NCBI RefSeq assembly: GCF_900302485.1
Contig: NZ_OMOI01000001.1
Location: 434,001-498,000 of the forward strand
DNA length: 64,000 nt
Direction: 5' to 3'
DNA from: Aliiroseovarius pelagivivens
GTDB lineage: Bacteria > Pseudomonadota > Alphaproteobacteria > Rhodobacterales > Rhodobacteraceae
Part shown: positions 1 through 7,866 of the stretch, piece after piece
Layout: every line of letters starts with the position of its first letter
Position numbering within the stretch: position 1 is the stretch's first letter
Made by a program: the position numbers and the translations under genes
The notes under the pieces: model-generated
Told to the model about the DNA's origin: nothing
The model's database searches: none
Seen by the model: only the letters and a program-made list of their open reading frames with translations

Positions 1-113
1 TGTTTTCGACGCTGTTTCACGTTGGCTAGTACGGCGGCGAATGGGTGACACTGCGCGGGTTGCCGATACTCTGATGCTTGACACTCTGCGCCCATAGCGC
101 CAACCCTTCGCCC

Positions 114-1562
114 ATGTTGGACCTGCGACCTGTCATCTATGTTATCGGGCTTCTCGTCGCCGTTTTGGGCGCGACGATGCTGATCCCGGTTGTGGTCGAC
201 CTTGTCGACAACAATCCTGATTGGCAGGTGTTTCTGCAAAGCGCGGTTGTGACGATGCTGATCGGCGGGTCGATGGCGCTGTCCACGGCAAACGGCGTGG
301 GCAAAGGCCTGACAATCCAACAAACCTTTCTTCTGACCACCGGTGTCTGGGTGGCGCTGCCCATCTTTGGGGCTTTGCCCTTTGCCTTGGGCGAACTTGA
401 CGCCCGCCCCGTGGATGCGTTCTTCGAGGCCATGTCAGGGCTGACCACCACTGGATCGACGGTGTTGTCTGGTCTGGAAGATTTGCCCAAAGGACTTCTG
501 TTTTGGCGCGGGCTTTTGCAGTGGTTTGGCGGCATCGGCATCATTGTTGTGGCCATGGTGTTCCTGCCCGAATTGCGCGTCGGCGGCATGCAGATCTTCC
601 GGTCCGAGGGCTTTGATACATTCGGTAAAATCCTGCCCCGGGCGACCGAGATTTCGTCACGTATCTCGGTGATTTATTTCACGCTGACGGCGCTGTGCGC
701 GGTCACCTATTTTGCGCTGGGAATGAACTTTTTCGACGCCGTGACTCATGCAATGACCACCATCGCGACGGGTGGGTATGCGAACTATGATGCGTCTTTC
801 GGGGCGTTTGGGGCCGGACCCGAATATGCGGCCGTGGTCTTCATGTTGCTGGCTGCCCTGCCGTTCGTGCGTTACGTGCAGATCCTTCAGGGCACCGCAC
901 GCCCACTGCTTTTTGACCCGCAGGTGCGCGGTTTTTTCATGACGCTGGTGGTGGTTGTCGCGATGCTGGCGCTGTGGCGCTGGTTGGCGGATGGTCAGGC
1001 CAGCGAAGAAGCGTTGCGCAAAACATTGTTCAACCTGACCTCGATCTTAACGGGAACGGGCTATGCCTCGCAGGACTACATGATGTGGGGCGGGTTCCCA
1101 GTTGTGATGTTCTTTTTCGTGGGCCTGATCGGGGGATGCGCTGGATCGACGGCCTGTTCAATCAAGATCTTCCGCTATCAGTTGCTGCTGTCTTCGATTA
1201 AAGCACAAATTCAGTCGATCCACTCGCCACACGGTATCTTTACACCTCGGTATGGTGGGCGTCGCGTGGACGAAGAAGTCCTGTCATCGGTCATGGGGTT
1301 CTTCGTGTTCTTCGTCGTGACCTTGGGCGTGACGGCTGTTGCGCTGGGCCTGACAGGATTGGACTTTACCACGTCCCTGTCCGGTGCCGCGGCGGCTTTG
1401 GCAAATATCGGACCCGGTTTGGGGGACCAGATTGGGCCGGCGGGCAATTTCGCGGGGCTCAGCGACACCGCCAAATGGATCTTGATTGCGGCGATGCTTA
1501 TCGGGCGCTTGGAGCTGCTGGCTGTGTTCGTCCTGTTCACCGTGACGTTCTGGCGGGGGTGA
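114..1562 (+). CDS. trkH: TrkH-type potassium transporter subunit
   Basis: Predicted membrane subunit of a Trk/Ktr K+ uptake system, moving K+ across the inner membrane. The protein of about 482 residues is hydrophobic throughout. It carries the family's repeated selectivity-filter loops, for example MSGLTTTGSTV early, TTIATGGYANYD in the middle and GGCAGSTACSIKIFR later, each following a membrane segment. The frame is open upstream to a TTG at 78. I prefer the ATG at 114 because the sequence from MLDLRPVIY on resembles the usual TrkH N-terminus and the extra 12 residues do not. No TrkA partner is visible in the window; the KefB-type protein near 31 kb has its own TrkA-N domain. The next gene is 85 bp downstream. 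Confidence 0.93.
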   Translation: MLDLRPVIYVIGLLVAVLGATMLIPVVVDLVDNNPDWQVFLQSAVVTMLIGGSMALSTANGVGKGLTIQQTFLLTTGVWVALPIFGALPFALGELDARPVDAFFEAMSGLTTTGSTVLSGLEDLPKGLLFWRGLLQWFGGIGIIVVAMVFLPELRVGGMQIFRSEGFDTFGKILPRATEISSRISVIYFTLTALCAVTYFALGMNFFDAVTHAMTTIATGGYANYDASFGAFGAGPEYAAVVFMLLAALPFVRYVQILQGTARPLLFDPQVRGFFMTLVVVVAMLALWRWLADGQASEEALRKTLFNLTSILTGTGYASQDYMMWGGFPVVMFFFVGLIGGCAGSTACSIKIFRYQLLLSSIKAQIQSIHSPHGIFTPRYGGRRVDEEVLSSVMGFFVFFVVTLGVTAVALGLTGLDFTTSLSGAAAALANIGPGLGDQIGPAGNFAGLSDTAKWILIAAMLIGRLELLAVFVLFTVTFWRG

Positions 1563-1647
1563 AGCGGGCTGAGTTTTGCAAAGCTGTATTCGGTATATTG
1601 AAAGTAGTGCTGGGTAGTGTCGAAAGAATGTTCCTAGGAGTCCCACG

Positions 1648-1977
1648 ATGTCATCCCAATCGCTCCATCCCAAGATAGACCTTTCGCGTTTGCGAGATAT
1701 TGGTTGGCGGCTTTGGGACCCAATTGGCTTGATGTCTGATGGCGAGAATTGGAATGATGACGAGTACCTCTCGTTTGTTGACGAGTATGACACCTATCTA
1801 ATGAACGCAGCGGGGCAGTTGCGAAGGGGTGCGTCAGATGCCGAAGTGGTGTCGTACTTGGTAAAAGTAGAAACCGAGTTTATGGGGCTTAACCAAGCTC
1901 CGGGTGTTCGTGCCAGAGCCGAAACCGTCGTAGAGGAAATCCGCGGCGATAAACTGCTTTGGGTTGAGGCAGATTGA
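1648..1977 (+). CDS. small acidic protein of unknown function
   Basis: A 109-residue acidic, soluble protein that I do not recognise. It has no signal peptide or membrane segment. The middle is rich in Asp, Glu and Tyr (for example DDEYLSFVDEYDTY) and the C-terminal half looks helical. The start is supported by AGGAG seven bases before the ATG. Base composition is visibly lower in GC than trkH upstream, which may mean a more recent arrival. It is followed by a hairpin shared with the convergent gene at 2071. Confidence 0.7.
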   Translation: MSSQSLHPKIDLSRLRDIGWRLWDPIGLMSDGENWNDDEYLSFVDEYDTYLMNAAGQLRRGASDAEVVSYLVKVETEFMGLNQAPGVRARAETVVEEIRGDKLLWVEAD

Positions 1978-2014
1978 GTTCGCTCCAAACAATTTGAATC
2001 TTTGAAATCGACAA

Positions 2015-2050
2015 TCAAAAAGGCCCGAGGCGATCTGCCCGAGCCTTTGC
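2015..2050 (-). terminator. rho-independent terminator of the SPOR gene
   Basis: On the minus strand an AAAGGC... / ...GCCTTT stem with a short loop (G:U pairs allowed) is followed by TTTTT, about 20 bases after the stop of the gene at 2071-3912. It lies between convergent genes and may stop transcripts from both sides. Confidence 0.7.
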
Positions 2051-2070
2051 TTATTGCGATGCGCCTCGGA

Positions 2071-3912
2071 TCAGTTCCAGCAGCTAACCAGAACCGTCAT
2101 ATCGGCGGCCTTGGTGTTCAGCTCGACCGGATCGACCGAGGTGACGCTGTCCGTCGTGTTGGTCGCAACACCGTTTGCGGCCAGAAACTCGGCCACGGTG
2201 CCTGCGTCCATCGCAAAGTTGGTGTCGGCGGGTAGGGTGCGTCCGGAGGTGCCGCCTGCAGGCAGAAGCATTCCCATCACCGATCCGCCAGCGTCCAAAA
2301 CCGGACCACCCGCATCACCGGGTAGGGCGGCAAGGGTCAGGCGCGACAGCTCGGATTCGCCGTTCAACCCGGTCAGTTCGGACAGGGTGCCGTAGGTCAG
2401 GCTGGGCGCGCTCAGACGACCCTCGTAGGAAAAGCCTGCCACGGCCACGTCTGATTTCAGGCGCGGCTCAGCAGCCAGGAAGGTCGCGAACGAGATCGGA
2501 GCTTGTGCCGTCGCGGGTTCCAGCAATGCCAGACCCAGTGCGTCGTCCGTGGCAACCACATTGGCATCGAACTCGTCATTGATTGAGACGCGGGCGCAGG
2601 ATTGCACGGCCTGGATTGTGGTCAGGATGCGACCAGCACCATCCACATAGAAGCCCGACCGCGAGCGTTCCGGTGTGCGAATTTCCAACCCGGACACAAG
2701 GTCCAGACTTTGCGTCGAGGCATCCAGCCCGGCATCATCTGCCAGCGCTTGCGATCCGAGCGAAGCAAAGCTGGCTTTCATGTCGCGCAAGGCCAGATTG
2801 CGACGCTTGTCATCCCCCTTGGGCCAGACAAGCGTGAAGCCTTTTACGGTGCCGTCAACCAGCTTGACCTGCGTGAACGAGGTGATCTTGTCGTCCTCAC
2901 CTTCGATGGTGAAGCCGTTCTTGCCGCGCTCGCGCGGGCCACCGGTTGGCACGATCTCGAGCGTTTGCAGAATGTCATAGAGTCCAAACAACGTGTTCTG
3001 GTCCCCGGTCTGGCTGATCATCACCAGTTGAACGTCGTTGTCGTCTTTGGTTTTGAAATGCACAAACGGGGCTTCGTAGCGGTCAAATTCGACCATGCCC
3101 GCGGGGATGGCCATGGCAAGACCTGCGGTCTGATCCTCGTAAGGCGCCATGCCAAGCGCCTCTAGAACAGACTGGTAGTTGTCCAGAAGCACCGCGCGTT
3201 GGCGGGTGGTCAGAACGCCTGTCGGGTCATAGCCCTTGTCCGCTTGCCACGCGGCCATCGATCGGCGGGTGCCGGGGCCGAACGCTCCATCAATGGCCGA
3301 GGTGTAAAACCCTTCCCACTGAAGTCCGACCTGCAGGGCCTTGCGCGCATCACGATCCAACGCCCGCTCGCTTGCCAATGCCTCGCGCTTGGTTTCTTCC
3401 TGAATGACGATAACCGGCTCGGTCGGCGTGGCGGGAACCACGGCAACGGTTTCGGTTTGCTGTTCTGGGGCGGTTTCGACTGCCGGTGCGGCGGGTTCTT
3501 CAATCGGCGCAGCGGCCAGTGTGCTTTCGCCCACGGGCCAGTATTGCTGGCGGAACTGGTTGGAAAAGGCGATGAAGCTATCTTGCGGGATCAGGCCCGC
3601 GTTTTTCAAGTTGCGCAGCTGCACGTCGGCAGCCCGTTCCGTGTACGGCCCAAGAACGATGGCATACCAATTGCCACCGATGCGAAATCCGCTCACGCCT
3701 TCAAGGCGCCCTGCATAGGCACGCGCACGCGCTTCGGCTTGGCCAAGCGTCGGCTGGGCTTCAACCTGAATCCACCGCACCGCCTGACTGTTTGTCGCTT
3801 GCTGTGCCGCGGCCGGCCCAGCCGAGAGCAGTGCAACAACGCTGGTGGCGGGCACCGAGGCCACGATGGGAAGAAGGCCGGTGGCCAATGCAAAGGCAAA
3901 TTGTTTGGTCAT
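2071..3912 (-). CDS. secreted SPOR / PG-binding protein with inactive trypsin-like domain
   Basis: 613-residue exported protein with an N-terminal signal region (cleavage likely near AAAQ, residue 37). A SPOR-like domain spans about 44-120, a Pro/Glu/Thr-rich linker about 130-180, and a peptidoglycan-binding type 1 domain about 186-247 (PGTRRSMAAWQ). The C-terminus, about 410-585, has a trypsin/HtrA-like fold pattern. All three catalytic positions appear replaced: TTIQAVQ where TNxHVV is usual (Gln434), ALGLALLE where the Asp sits (Gly460), and GDAGGPV in place of GDSGGP (Ala534). A periplasmic peptidoglycan-binding scaffold or regulator is therefore more likely than a protease. AGGA lies six bases before the ATG. 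It is transcribed away from glyQ. Confidence 0.88.
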   Translation of the reverse strand: MTKQFAFALATGLLPIVASVPATSVVALLSAGPAAAQQATNSQAVRWIQVEAQPTLGQAEARARAYAGRLEGVSGFRIGGNWYAIVLGPYTERAADVQLRNLKNAGLIPQDSFIAFSNQFRQQYWPVGESTLAAAPIEEPAAPAVETAPEQQTETVAVVPATPTEPVIVIQEETKREALASERALDRDARKALQVGLQWEGFYTSAIDGAFGPGTRRSMAAWQADKGYDPTGVLTTRQRAVLLDNYQSVLEALGMAPYEDQTAGLAMAIPAGMVEFDRYEAPFVHFKTKDDNDVQLVMISQTGDQNTLFGLYDILQTLEIVPTGGPRERGKNGFTIEGEDDKITSFTQVKLVDGTVKGFTLVWPKGDDKRRNLALRDMKASFASLGSQALADDAGLDASTQSLDLVSGLEIRTPERSRSGFYVDGAGRILTTIQAVQSCARVSINDEFDANVVATDDALGLALLEPATAQAPISFATFLAAEPRLKSDVAVAGFSYEGRLSAPSLTYGTLSELTGLNGESELSRLTLAALPGDAGGPVLDAGGSVMGMLLPAGGTSGRTLPADTNFAMDAGTVAEFLAANGVATNTTDSVTSVDPVELNTKAADMTVLVSCWN

Positions 3913-4127
3913 GGATCCTCGTAGCCATAAAAGGCAAATTAGGCTGAATTTCGCGCAAGTAACACATCGGCGCCCGTGAAGGTCAATATCGCCATGCCGC
4001 CTTTCGGAAATTTATAGAGCGCTGGGGCAGGAAAACCCAACCCTTGTGCCCGTTTCCCGCGTTGACCCTGTTACACCCAGCGCCTATTGAGTGGCAGACT
4101 TCGCACAAACCAGTTCAGGGCAGCGCC

Positions 4128-5072
4128 ATGGCCACGACCAAGACCAAACCGCAATGCTTTCAGGAAATCATCCTGCGGCTTCAGAATTATTGGGCCGAAA
4201 AGGGCTGCGCAGTGATGCAGCCGTACGACATGGAGGTCGGTGCAGGTACGTTCCACCCGGCCACCACGTTGCGTTCGCTTGGCTCGCAGCCTTGGGCAGC
4301 AGCTTACGTGCAGCCGTCGCGTCGTCCGACCGATGGGCGCTATGGCGAGAACCCGAACCGCTTGCAGCACTATTATCAGTACCAGGTGCTGATCAAACCC
4401 AGCCCACCCGATCTGCAAGAGCTGTACCTTGGTTCGCTCGAAGCCATCGGCATCGACATGGATCTGCACGACATTCGCTTCGTGGAAGATGACTGGGAAA
4501 GCCCCACACTGGGCGCTTGGGGTCTGGGATGGGAAGTTTGGTGTGATGGCATGGAAGTCAGCCAGTTCACCTATTTCCAGCAGGTCGGCGGACATGACTG
4601 CAAACCTGTCTCGGGCGAGCTGACCTATGGTTTGGAACGTCTGGCGATGTATGTGCTGGGCGTCGATCACGTGATGGACATGCCGTTCAACGCGCCGGAT
4701 GCTCCGATCGCGCTGACGTATGGCGATGTGTTCAAGCAGACCGAAGAAGAATACGCGCGTTGGAACTTTGACGTGGCCAACACCGATGTATTGCTGCGCC
4801 ATTTCGAGGAAGCCGAGGCCGAGTGTCAGGCGATCCTCGATCAGGAATACGTGGACCCGAAAACCGGCAAACGCATTGTCATGGCGCACCCGGCATATGA
4901 CCAGTGCATCAAAGCCTCGCACCTGTTTAACCTTCTGGATGCGCGCGGCGTGATCTCGGTCACGGAACGTCAGGCCTATATCGGTCGCGTACGTACGCTG
5001 GCCAAACTGTGCGCCGATGCATTCGTTCAGACCGCTGCTGGCGGCTGGGCTGCTGATGGGGACGCGGCGTGA
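4128..5072 (+). CDS. glyQ: glycine--tRNA ligase alpha subunit
   Basis: Alpha subunit of the heterotetrameric bacterial glycyl-tRNA synthetase, which charges tRNA-Gly with glycine in the cytoplasm. The 314-residue length is normal. Family stretches such as [33 protein letters not shown] and [11 protein letters not shown] are intact. The frame is open to 4044, but [12 protein letters not shown] at 4128 is the usual N-terminus and has AGGG eight bases upstream. The stop overlaps the start of the next small gene by four bases (GTGA), and glyS follows, so the three form an operon. No T-box leader was seen upstream. Confidence 0.97.
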   Translation: MATTKTKPQCFQEIILRLQNYWAEKGCAVMQPYDMEVGAGTFHPATTLRSLGSQPWAAAYVQPSRRPTDGRYGENPNRLQHYYQYQVLIKPSPPDLQELYLGSLEAIGIDMDLHDIRFVEDDWESPTLGAWGLGWEVWCDGMEVSQFTYFQQVGGHDCKPVSGELTYGLERLAMYVLGVDHVMDMPFNAPDAPIALTYGDVFKQTEEEYARWNFDVANTDVLLRHFEEAEAECQAILDQEYVDPKTGKRIVMAHPAYDQCIKASHLFNLLDARGVISVTERQAYIGRVRTLAKLCADAFVQTAAGGWAADGDAA

Positions 5073-5536
5073 GCGGCCGTCTGGTAGGGACATTTATCGT
5101 GGGAATTGCCCTTATTGCCGGCGTTGCGATCTATTGGCTGCAGCTTTACGCCTTCTATGACGAAGTGTCGGCCGAGGACGGTATCCGCATGACCAATCTG
5201 GTTACCGGCCAGCCGGAAATCGTGATCTATGACAGCTTTGAAGGCATCGACGCCGACAGCTCGCCCCTCCGCTATCGCAGTTGCTTCACCACAACGATGA
5301 GCCTTGCGATGCTGACCGAGACTTTCGAGCACTACGAAGAAGCCACGCCCCTGACCGCGCCCAGTTGGTTCGATTGCTTTGACGCCGTCGCCATCGGGGC
5401 CGCGCTTGAACAGGGCGAAGCACTGGCCTTCGTGGGCGAGCGTGACATTAAAGATGGGGTCGACCGCGTCGTCGCCATATACCCTGATGGCCGGGGCTTT
5501 GCCTGGCATCAGCTGAACGAAAAATATAGCGAGTAA
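5069..5536 (+). CDS. membrane-anchored DUF6446-like protein between glyQ and glyS
   Basis: 155-residue protein with one N-terminal membrane anchor (about residues 6-27) and a periplasmic or cytoplasmic domain containing two well-spaced cysteines (RSCFTTT and FDCFDA). It starts with GTG overlapping the glyQ stop by four bases and ends 5 bp before glyS, so it must be co-translated with both synthetase subunits. I believe it belongs to the family called DUF6446, seen at this position in Rhodobacterales, but this is recall and untested. Its function is unknown and there is no direct evidence for a role in tRNA charging. Confidence 0.8.
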   Translation: MSGRLVGTFIVGIALIAGVAIYWLQLYAFYDEVSAEDGIRMTNLVTGQPEIVIYDSFEGIDADSSPLRYRSCFTTTMSLAMLTETFEHYEEATPLTAPSWFDCFDAVAIGAALEQGEALAFVGERDIKDGVDRVVAIYPDGRGFAWHQLNEKYSE

Positions 5537-5541
5537 GCGAT

Positions 5542-7761
5542 ATGCCTGACCTGCTGATTGAACTCTTTTCCGAAGAAATCCCCGCCCGTATGCAGACGCG
5601 CGCGGCGGAAGATCTGAAAAAGCTGGTGACTGATGGTCTGGTCGAGGCTGGCCTGACCTATGCGGGGGCTGCCGCGCTGTCGACACCGCGTCGCCTGACA
5701 TTGGCGGTCGAAGGTCTGCTGGCCCAATCGCCCGATACGCGCGAAGAACGCAAAGGCCCGAAAGTGGGCGCGCCGGACAAGGCCATCGAAGGTTTCCTGC
5801 GCGGTGCAGGCGTGACCCGCGACCAGTTGGAAGAACGCGACACGCCCAAAGGTGCGGTCTATTTCGCCACGATTGAAAAACAGGGCCGTCCTGCGGCCGA
5901 GATCATCGCCGAGGTTCTTGAGGACGCGATCCGCAACTTCCCGTGGCCCAAGTCGATGCGCTGGGGATCAGGCAGCCTGCGCTGGGTGCGCCCGTTGCAC
6001 TCGATCCTCTGCATTCTGTCGGACGAAGCAGGCGCCACTGTGGTGCCTCTGGACGTCGACGGCATCGCCTCGGGCGACAGCACCGAAGGCCACCGCTTCA
6101 TGGCGCCGGGCCGTTTCGCTGTGACCGGATTTGCCGACTACGAAGCCAAGCTGAAAGCCGCTAAAGTGATCCTGTCGCCCGCCGAGCGCGCCGATCACAT
6201 TTGGGCCGACGCGCAAAGCGCTGCCTTTGCGCAGGGGCTTGAGATCGTGGAAGACAAAGGCCTGCTGGCCGAGGTCGCTGGTCTGGTTGAATGGCCCGTC
6301 GTGCTGATGGGTGACATCGCCGAGGACTTCATCCACCTGCCGCCGGAAGTGCTGCAAACCTCGATGAAAGAGCACCAGAAGTTCTTTTCCGTGAAGAATC
6401 CGAAAACGGATCGGATCGAGAAGTTTATCACCGTTGCCAACCGCGAAACCGCAGATCATGGCGCGACCATTCTGGCCGGGAACCAGAAGGTGCTGTTTGC
6501 CCGTCTGGCAGACGCCAAGTTCTTCTGGGAAAACGACATCCGCGTGGCCGAGGCTGGCGGTCAGCCGTGGCTCGACAGCCTTGCCAACGTGACCTTCCAC
6601 AACAAGCTGGGCACACAGGCGGATCGGATCGACCGGATTGCCGTACTGGCCCGTGCGTTGGCGCCGTCGGTGAATGCCGACGCGGATCTTGTGGAAAAAG
6701 CCGCCCGTTGGGCCAAGGCCGATCTATCGTCAGAGATGGTCTATGAATTCCCCGAGCTTCAGGGCCTCATGGGCAAATACTATGCCGCTCCCGCTGGCTA
6801 TTCGGCCGAGGTTGCCTTTGCGGCGCTTGAACACTACTCGCCGCTTGGTCCGTCCGATGATGTGCCCTCGGCCCCGGTGTCGGTCGCTGTCGCACTGGCC
6901 GACAAGATGGACACGCTGACAGGCTTCTGGGCGATTGACGAAAAACCCACCGGATCGAAAGACCCGTTTGCGCTTCGCCGCGCTGCGCTGGGTGTCATCC
7001 GCCTTGTGCTGGACAACAATCTGCGGCTCGAGCTGGACAAGCTGTTTGACGCGCATTTGCTGCGCGTTGAGAACCAACTTGATCCCGCGCTTTCGGAAGA
7101 AAACGTTCAGGAACTCTTGAGCGAAATCGCAGACCACGGCGTGTTTGGTGCCGCTTTTGAAACGGTAAAAGAGAGACTTGGCGAACTACCTGCTACCGCG
7201 TTTCTTGCTCTTGAAAGCAAAATTCCGGATGCATCCGACGATCTTCTCTCGTTCTTCCACGACCGTCTGAAGGTCTATCTGCGTGACAAGGGCATCCGCC
7301 ACGACGTGATCGACGCCTGCCTTGCCATGCCGGGCAATGATGACCTGACGCTTCTGGTCAAACGGGCCGAGGCCTTGGCTGCGTTCCTGTCGACCGAGGA
7401 TGGCGGTAACCTGATCCAAGGTGTGAAACGTGCGTCAAATATCTTGGCGCAGGCCGAAGAAAAAGACGGCGTCGAATACTCCTATGGGGCGGATGTGAAA
7501 TTTGCTGAAGACGACAGCGAGACGGCGTTGTTTGCCGCTCTTGATGCTGCCGAGGCTGCAATCACACCGGCCATGGAGGGCGAAGATTTCGCTGCCGCGA
7601 TGAGCGCTATGGCTGCTCTGCGCGCGCCGATCGACGCGTTTTTCGAAGCTGTGCAGATCAACTCGGACAATCAGGTGATCCGGCGCAACCGACTGAACCT
7701 GCTGTCGCGCATTCGTACGATCTGCGGCGGCGTGGCAGATTTGTCCCGTATTGAAGGCTAA
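5542..7761 (+). CDS. glyS: glycine--tRNA ligase beta subunit
   Basis: 739-residue beta subunit that completes the alpha2-beta2 glycyl-tRNA synthetase with GlyQ. It contains the family N-terminus (MPDLLIELFSEEIPARMQ), the MKEHQKFF region and the ALADKMDTL...DPFALRRAALG segment. The C-terminal helical anticodon-binding region ends NRLNLLSRIRTICGGVADLSRIEG-like, as is usual. The length is slightly above the roughly 690 residues common outside the group. It is the last gene of the operon and is followed by a GC-rich hairpin. Confidence 0.97.
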   Translation: MPDLLIELFSEEIPARMQTRAAEDLKKLVTDGLVEAGLTYAGAAALSTPRRLTLAVEGLLAQSPDTREERKGPKVGAPDKAIEGFLRGAGVTRDQLEERDTPKGAVYFATIEKQGRPAAEIIAEVLEDAIRNFPWPKSMRWGSGSLRWVRPLHSILCILSDEAGATVVPLDVDGIASGDSTEGHRFMAPGRFAVTGFADYEAKLKAAKVILSPAERADHIWADAQSAAFAQGLEIVEDKGLLAEVAGLVEWPVVLMGDIAEDFIHLPPEVLQTSMKEHQKFFSVKNPKTDRIEKFITVANRETADHGATILAGNQKVLFARLADAKFFWENDIRVAEAGGQPWLDSLANVTFHNKLGTQADRIDRIAVLARALAPSVNADADLVEKAARWAKADLSSEMVYEFPELQGLMGKYYAAPAGYSAEVAFAALEHYSPLGPSDDVPSAPVSVAVALADKMDTLTGFWAIDEKPTGSKDPFALRRAALGVIRLVLDNNLRLELDKLFDAHLLRVENQLDPALSEENVQELLSEIADHGVFGAAFETVKERLGELPATAFLALESKIPDASDDLLSFFHDRLKVYLRDKGIRHDVIDACLAMPGNDDLTLLVKRAEALAAFLSTEDGGNLIQGVKRASNILAQAEEKDGVEYSYGADVKFAEDDSETALFAALDAAEAAITPAMEGEDFAAAMSAMAALRAPIDAFFEAVQINSDNQVIRRNRLNLLSRIRTICGGVADLSRIEG

Positions 7762-7783
7762 AGGGGGCGGAAACGCCCCTTAT
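7760..7783 (+). terminator. hairpin after glyS
   Basis: AAGGGGGCG, then GAAA, then CGCCCCTT, forming a stable GNRA-type hairpin immediately at the glyS stop. The following bases are only weakly T-rich, so it may be a 3' stabilising hairpin as much as a terminator. Confidence 0.45.
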
Positions 7784-7866
7784 GCCATTCCGGCTTTCCC
7801 GAGCATATGTAACCCTTGTGTGACAGAACATCCGCGCTATGGTGACGGGTGAAAGGCGGTGCTGCG

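Noticed and set aside
3913..4127. T-box riboswitch before glyQ
   Set aside because: No T-box sequence or specifier hairpin is visible, and glycine T-boxes are mainly Gram-positive.
4071..5093. 340-codon frame opposite glyQ
   Set aside because: Shadow of glyQ, with no motif.
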